This document shows positions 6,230 to 9,508 of a stretch of 9,508 bases of DNA, piece after piece. This DNA is from Bacteroidales bacterium H5 (GTDB taxonomy: Bacteria; Bacteroidota; Bacteroidia; Bacteroidales; Muribaculaceae): assembly GCA_001701225.1 (NCBI GenBank), contig DAAQ01000041.1, positions 1 through 9,508 of the forward strand, in the 5' to 3' direction. The number at the start of each line of letters is the position of its first letter. Within the stretch, counting starts at the first letter, position 1. A program made the position numbers and the translations under genes. The notes below the pieces were generated by a model. That model was not told the DNA's origin. It did no database searches and worked only from the letters and a program-made list of their open reading frames with translations.

Positions 6230-7609
6230 ATGAAGAAATTCTACTCTGCACTCGCACTTGCCGCCGCCGTGACCCTGTCGGCGACAGCAGCAGATGTCAA
6301 CAGGCGGGTGAGCATACAGAAGGTTGCCACCCTTGATCCGCAGCTGGTAGAGCATCAGGCTGAGAAGCCAGCTAAAGCTCAACAGAAGGCCTCCACACAG
6401 GCTCCTACTAATATCGAGGAGCTTCAGGGTATCTATACCGTAAGCCTCTATTGTCCTTTCGAGGGATACGGCTCTGTTACACGTGAGTTCGCCATCCTTC
6501 CCGGTAGTGACGCAGACCATATCAAGATTATTGGTCTGGCCACCATTCCTATCGAGGCTCAGGTCAACTATTCTGGTGCCATCATCACCGTTCCCGGACG
6601 TACTGCCCTCCCACCCGAAAGAATCAATGTAGGCGGTACAACCTCTGAATATGACCTGTTCCTCTCACATATGCATTGGTATCCTACCGGCGACGGCAAG
6701 AGAGCTCTTGAACCAATGTATGAGGATGGAGTCGTATGGGTTATGCTGGAGGATGGTCAGATTGTTTACGATGACAAAGATGATTGTCTCATGCTTGAGG
6801 TCGGTAATCCCAGCGTTGGCTATCTTCCCGCCTATAGCGGCTGTGAATTTGAGCTGACAAAGCAGATTGAGCCCACAGGCGAGGATTGGGTTCGCGTAGG
6901 CGATGCCAGCTTCATCGACGATGGCTTCTATATGCCCAACTGGACATTCAATAAGGAAGGTGACCCCGAGATTACCTGCGAGCTTCAGCGCGACAACAAC
7001 AATCCCTCGCACCTGCGTCTCTATAACGCATACGGCAACATCAACAAGGACGTGAACGCATGGCTTGGCGTCACCAATCCCGCCGATGAGAACTACTATA
7101 TCTTCAATGAGGAGAATCTCCCCGGGTCGATCCAGCTCAATGCCGAGTTCCCCTACTGTGTGGCAGTCCCCGCAGGCTATCTTGGCCTTATCAGCGACGG
7201 TAGCCTCTGGTATGGCACCAATATGGAGGCCGGTTCTCTTGAAGGTGCAAGCGATCCCGAGGCTCAGGCTCAGGCCCTTCTCAACGCTCTCGGCGCAGAC
7301 AAGCTGTCGTATATCGACTATGAGAAAAAGTTTGCCGTCATCCGCAACTGCGAGTTCAAGGCCAGCTTCGTAAACGGTTATACCTCGTGGGCTTCTTGGC
7401 TTGAGGAGCATAACTATGAGCCCAGCTCGGACACTGTCACCATCCTGCTTCCCGAGAACGTTACAGAGCCCTCGGCGCTTGGTGCCATCAAGTCTGACGA
7501 GAATGCTCCCGTCGAGTATTTCAACCTTCAGGGCGTCCGCATCGACAATCCCGGTAGCGGTCTTTACATCCGCCGTCAGGGCAACAACGTGACCAAGGTG
7601 GTCCGCTAA
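6230..7609 (+). CDS. Secreted protein of unknown function, tandem paralogue 1
   Basis: 459 residues. Residues 1-20 are a signal peptide (MKKFYSALALAAAVTLSATA, cleavage before ADV). A Lys/Ala/Gln-rich linker (about 42-58) leads to NIEELQGIYTV (61-71), the first conserved block. A second block contains EDWVRVGDASFIDDGFYMP (218-236) and CELQRD..NPSHLRLYNAYG (250-269). This resembles the repeated W..VG.a.f.DD ... C.vQ...npg.yRl.NpYg module of many Bacteroidales secreted proteins. A third block around LPGSIQLNAEFPYCVAVP (297-314) precedes the short tail YFNLQGVRIDNPGSGLYIRR (430-449) and then QGNNVTKVVR. No enzyme motif or lipobox is seen. The start is fixed by the signal peptide and by the promoter at 6114-6144, although the frame is open from 6128. 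It is a paralogue of the next gene. Confidence 0.88.
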   Translation: MKKFYSALALAAAVTLSATAADVNRRVSIQKVATLDPQLVEHQAEKPAKAQQKASTQAPTNIEELQGIYTVSLYCPFEGYGSVTREFAILPGSDADHIKIIGLATIPIEAQVNYSGAIITVPGRTALPPERINVGGTTSEYDLFLSHMHWYPTGDGKRALEPMYEDGVVWVMLEDGQIVYDDKDDCLMLEVGNPSVGYLPAYSGCEFELTKQIEPTGEDWVRVGDASFIDDGFYMPNWTFNKEGDPEITCELQRDNNNPSHLRLYNAYGNINKDVNAWLGVTNPADENYYIFNEENLPGSIQLNAEFPYCVAVPAGYLGLISDGSLWYGTNMEAGSLEGASDPEAQAQALLNALGADKLSYIDYEKKFAVIRNCEFKASFVNGYTSWASWLEEHNYEPSSDTVTILLPENVTEPSALGAIKSDENAPVEYFNLQGVRIDNPGSGLYIRRQGNNVTKVVR

Positions 7610-7614
7610 GATAT

Positions 7615-7684
7615 TTGGAGAATGTCCAATAAAAAGGTGCACGAAAGTGCATAATGTGGAATGTATCATGCGCAAATGCGCATG
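7615..7684 (+). other. Conserved hairpin-rich 3' UTR, copy 1
   Basis: After the stop codon come three hairpins. They are TTGGA/TCCAA (7615-7619 with 7625-7629), TGCAC/GTGCA closed by a GAAA tetraloop (7638-7642 with 7647-7651) and CATGCGC/GCGCATG with loop AAAT (7667-7673 with 7678-7684). The terminator follows. The space 7610-7928 holds no gene, only these hairpins, the terminator, a further inverted repeat and the promoter and leader of copy 2. The 3' UTR may stabilise the mRNA or yield a small RNA. Confidence 0.6.
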
Positions 7685-7688
7685 AGGG

Positions 7689-7721
7689 GGTATCCCGCCG
7701 GGTGGCGGGATACCTTTTTTT
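7689..7721 (+). terminator. Intrinsic terminator, copy 1
   Basis: GGTATCCCGCC (7689-7699), loop GGGT, GGCGGGATACC (7704-7714) forms a perfect 11-base-pair stem, followed by seven T (7715-7721). This is a textbook intrinsic terminator for the upstream secreted protein gene. Confidence 0.93.
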
Positions 7722-7736
7722 ATGATGGCATCTCCC

Positions 7737-7755
7737 TTTTTGCCGTCAGCAAAAA
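7737..7755. repeat. Inverted repeat after the terminator, copy 1
   Basis: TTTTTGC (7737-7743), loop CGTCA, GCAAAAA (7749-7755). The A-rich side ends almost where the two copies lose similarity. In copy 2 the same sequence (9375-9393) carries the -33 element of the lipoprotein promoter. Confidence 0.6.
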
Positions 7756-7810
7756 AATATGTCTTTTTGCGATATTTAATTATATTTTGGTGAAAAAATG
7801 TGATAAAATA

Positions 7811-7842
7811 TTTGGTGAAGCGGAATATCAGTGTTAATTTTG
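7811..7842 (+). promoter_or_regulatory. Bacteroidota-type promoter of secreted protein copy 2
   Basis: TTTG at 7811-7814, a spacer of 20 bases, then TAATTTTG at 7835-7842, an exact match to TAnnTTTG. The spacer sequence differs from copy 1 while the two elements are kept, which supports them as functional. Expected transcription start is near 7848. Confidence 0.75.
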
Positions 7843-7862
7843 CGGCATAATAATTGGTGTTG

Positions 7863-7905
7863 CAGTTCAATCCATCACAATTCAATTATTACAATTCATT
7901 TTTTA
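7863..7905 (+). repeat. Three direct repeats in the 5' leader, copy 2
   Basis: CAGTTCAATCCATCA (7863-7877), CAATTCAATTATTA (7878-7891) and CAATTCATTTTTTA (7892-7905) correspond to the array at 6165-6206. The first repeat has two substitutions relative to copy 1; the third has one extra T. Confidence 0.6.
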
Positions 7906-7928
7906 GTTTCCATAAAACCACAGAATTT

Positions 7929-9248
7929 ATGAAGAGATTCTACTCTGCACTCGCACTTGCAGCCGCCGTGACCTTGTCGGCGACCGCAGTAGATGTCAAG
8001 AGGGTGAACATGCTGGATGCTGCCACCTTCGACACTCAGTCTCTTGTAAACCGGGCTGAAAAACCGGCTAAGGCCCCTCAGAAAGTCGGGGCGGCCTCGA
8101 ACATAGAGGAACTGCAGGGCATCTATACCGTCACGTGCAAACTCCCTCTGAATGGTTTTGAGGGGGATCAGACCATGGAGTTTGCAATAATCCCCGGTTC
8201 AGATGCAGACCATATCAAGATTATTGGCCTGATGCCTGCCGTCATCGAGGCACAGGTAAACTATCCCGGTGGAATCATCACCATTCCCGGCACTCTCAAG
8301 TTTGAGGATAACGGAGAGGCACTCACTATGGTACACTGGCTTCGCACTGAGAATGGTGTCGTGGATGCCAACGACGACCCTGTGGTCTGGGTCATCTTCC
8401 CTGATGGTGAGATTGAGGCTGATAATCCCGATGACATTTTACTCTGTGCCATCGACGCCAAGCCTGACTATTTCAAGATTTTCGGAGGCTATGATTTCAA
8501 GCTGAAGAAACAGGTGGATGCGGCCGATGAGAATTGGCAGAGGATAGGTGACGCCGCGTTCATGGATGACGGCTTTTTCCTTCCGGCTTTTGAAACGGAT
8601 TTTACCGAAATTGCCATTCCCTGCGAGTTGCAGCGCGACATGAACCACCCCGAACATCTGCGTCTATACAATGCCTATGGTGCCCTTAACAAGGCTATCA
8701 GTAATGCATTCGGTGTGACCGACCCCGCTGAATATATCGACCTGAATACCGAGAGTCTTCCCGGTTCCATACAGCTCAATGCCGAGTTCCCCTACTGTGT
8801 GGCAGTCCCGCCAAGCTATATCGGTGTCGTCAACGGAGGTCTATGGTATGGCAGCAATATGGAGGCCAGTTCTCTCGAGGGGTCTAACCCCGAGGAACAG
8901 GCGCAGGCTCTGCTCAACAGTCTGGGTGCTGACCGCCTGTCGGTAATAGACTATGATACCAGTATAGCCATTATCCGTAACTGCGAGTTCAAGAACGCCA
9001 GCTTCGGTTCAAACTATAATTCATGGTCATCTCTTTATACCGAGGCAGAAATTGAGAGCGATGTCGCCGATGTCCTCACAATCTTTCTTCCCGAGCCTAT
9101 CCTTCCTCCCTCGGCGCTCGGTGCCATCAAGGCTGACGAGAATGCTCCCGTCGAGTATTTCAATCTCCAGGGCGTCCGCATTGACAATCCCGGCAGCGGT
9201 CTCTACATCCGCCGTCAGGGCAACAACGTGACCAAGGTGGTCCGCTAA
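7929..9248 (+). CDS. Secreted protein of unknown function, tandem paralogue 2
   Basis: 439 residues. The signal peptide MKRFYSALALAAAVTLSATA is followed by VDV. The same blocks as in paralogue 1 appear in the same order: NIEELQGIYTV (58-68), DADHIKIIGL (92-101), ENWQRIGDAAFMDDGFFLP (201-219), CELQRD..HPEHLRLYNAYG (232-251), LPGSIQLNAEFPYCVAVP (277-294) and ALLNSLGADRLSVIDYD (327-343). The tail from ENAPVEYFNLQG (404-415) to the C-terminus is identical to paralogue 1. The protein is 20 residues shorter, mainly because it lacks residues around 125-165 and 185-200 of paralogue 1. Loops differ more than the blocks, as expected for surface-exposed proteins, but function is unknown. The start is set by the signal peptide and lies downstream of the promoter at 7811-7842. 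Confidence 0.88.
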   Translation: MKRFYSALALAAAVTLSATAVDVKRVNMLDAATFDTQSLVNRAEKPAKAPQKVGAASNIEELQGIYTVTCKLPLNGFEGDQTMEFAIIPGSDADHIKIIGLMPAVIEAQVNYPGGIITIPGTLKFEDNGEALTMVHWLRTENGVVDANDDPVVWVIFPDGEIEADNPDDILLCAIDAKPDYFKIFGGYDFKLKKQVDAADENWQRIGDAAFMDDGFFLPAFETDFTEIAIPCELQRDMNHPEHLRLYNAYGALNKAISNAFGVTDPAEYIDLNTESLPGSIQLNAEFPYCVAVPPSYIGVVNGGLWYGSNMEASSLEGSNPEEQAQALLNSLGADRLSVIDYDTSIAIIRNCEFKNASFGSNYNSWSSLYTEAEIESDVADVLTIFLPEPILPPSALGAIKADENAPVEYFNLQGVRIDNPGSGLYIRRQGNNVTKVVR

Positions 9249-9253
9249 GATAT

Positions 9254-9323
9254 TTGGAGAATGTCCAATAAAAAGGTGCACGAAAGTGCATAATGTGGAA
9301 TGTATCATGCGCAAATGCACATG
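9254..9323 (+). other. Conserved hairpin-rich 3' UTR, copy 2
   Basis: The same three hairpins as in copy 1: TTGGA/TCCAA (9254-9258 with 9264-9268), TGCAC/GTGCA with GAAA loop (9277-9281 with 9286-9290) and CATGCGC/GCACATG (9306-9312 with 9317-9323). The third has one mismatched pair because of the only substitution between the two 3' UTRs. Confidence 0.6.
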
Positions 9324-9327
9324 AGGG

Positions 9328-9359
9328 GGTATCCCGCCGGGTGGCGGGATACCTTTTTT
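9328..9359 (+). terminator. Intrinsic terminator, copy 2
   Basis: GGTATCCCGCC (9328-9338), loop GGGT, GGCGGGATACC (9343-9353) and six T (9354-9359). The stem is identical to copy 1, with one T fewer in the tract. Confidence 0.93.
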
Positions 9360-9376
9360 ATGATGGCATCTCCCTT

Positions 9377-9407
9377 TTTGCCGTCAGCAAAAAAATTCAT
9401 ATCTTTG
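9377..9407 (+). promoter_or_regulatory. Canonical promoter of the downstream lipoprotein gene
   Basis: TTTG (9377-9380), a 19-base spacer and TATCTTTG (9400-9407) match the Bacteroidota consensus exactly. The -33 element lies inside the inverted repeat TTTTTGC/GCAAAAA at the right end of the duplicated unit. The -7 element ends 4 bases before the ATG at 9412, so the transcript probably starts at or beside the start codon. Confidence 0.75.
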
Positions 9408-9411
9408 CATC

Positions 9412-9508
9412 ATGCACCGTCTGCTCCACATCATAGCCCTCGCGGCGCTTGTCATGCTCCTGTCGTGCCGTCACGGCCACGGCCCGGCCCGGGCCCTGCT
9501 CGACCGCG
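9412..9508 (+). CDS. N-terminus of a lipoprotein, gene continues past the window
   Basis: Thirty-two codons are visible: MHRLLHIIALAALVMLLSCR, then HGHGPARALLDR. Residues 3-17 are hydrophobic and LLSC (16-19) is a lipobox, so Cys19 should be lipidated after signal peptidase II cleavage. The residues ARALLDR after the Cys resemble the start of Bacteroidales lipoproteins that carry tetratricopeptide repeats and sometimes a sensor kinase or regulator domain, but too little is visible to assign one. The start is supported by the promoter 4 bases upstream. Confidence 0.75.
   Translation, partial: MHRLLHIIALAALVMLLSCRHGHGPARALLDR

Larger units (their letters stand above)
6068..7763 (+). repeat. 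Tandem duplication, copy 1 (promoter, gene, terminator)
   Basis: This unit aligns from end to end with 7764-9399. The left part (6071-6120) differs from 7769-7818 at one position. The 3' part from the stop codon (7607) to about 7758 differs from copy 2 by one substitution and one T in a T run. The coding centre is clearly diverged. The right edge lies where the copies lose similarity, after GCAAAAAAAT. Confidence 0.9.
7764..9399 (+). repeat. Tandem duplication, copy 2 (promoter, gene, terminator)
   Basis: Second copy of the unit at 6068-7763, in the same orientation and directly abutting it. Promoter block, leader, signal-peptide codons, C-terminal codons, 3' UTR and terminator match closely, while the middle of the gene differs by many substitutions and several indels. 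Confidence 0.9.

Noticed and set aside
6665..7885. A 406-codon open frame on the minus strand across secreted protein paralogue 1
   Set aside because: It runs antisense to a gene with a clear signal peptide and a paralogue, crosses the terminator and the next promoter, and its product resembles no family I know. It is a by-product of codon usage.
1..9508. CRISPR arrays, tRNA or rRNA genes, insertion sequences or phage genes
   Set aside because: No regularly spaced repeats of CRISPR type, no cloverleaf, no transposase or integrase motifs and no terminal repeats were found on reading both strands.

Overview
The window looks like chromosome of a gut Bacteroidota, order Bacteroidales, and probably Muribaculaceae or a close relative. 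The evidence is of three kinds. Start codons lack Shine-Dalgarno sites and have A/T-rich upstream stretches. Several genes carry the Bacteroidota promoter pattern TTTG-N19/20-TAnnTTTG. The gene content (a BspA-type leucine-rich repeat protein, a HipA-like kinase with DUF3037, and secreted proteins ending in an FNLQGVRID...GLYIRRQG tail) is typical of that group. The family-level placement is inference.

Layout. Bases 1-263 hold no convincing gene but a dense run of hairpins. A secreted LRR protein (264-1562, +) follows. It converges on a two-gene minus-strand operon, a secreted glucosaminidase-type peptidoglycan hydrolase (2983-3558) followed by a DbpA-like DEAD-box RNA helicase (1664-2986), joined by an ATGA overlap. 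The two convergent genes are separated by a long inverted telomere-like repeat that overlaps both stop codons. Divergent from the hydrolase is a tight plus-strand operon: lpxB (3678-4850), a HipA-like kinase (4859-5653) and a DUF3037 protein (5631-6014, 23-base overlap).

From about 6068 to 9399 there is a tandem duplication. Each unit of about 1.6-1.7 kb contains a promoter, a 5' leader with short direct repeats, one secreted protein gene (6230-7609 and 7929-9248), a hairpin-rich 3' UTR and a strong intrinsic terminator. The flanks and gene ends are nearly identical between copies, while the central coding parts have diverged. The window ends in the first 32 codons of a lipoprotein gene (9412 onward) with a canonical promoter that nearly touches its ATG.

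Together the window is rich in cell-envelope functions: lipid A synthesis, peptidoglycan hydrolysis, secreted or surface proteins and a lipoprotein. The least understood parts are the lpxB-HipA-DUF3037 cassette and the duplicated secreted-protein unit. No CRISPR array, tRNA, rRNA, transposase or phage gene was seen.
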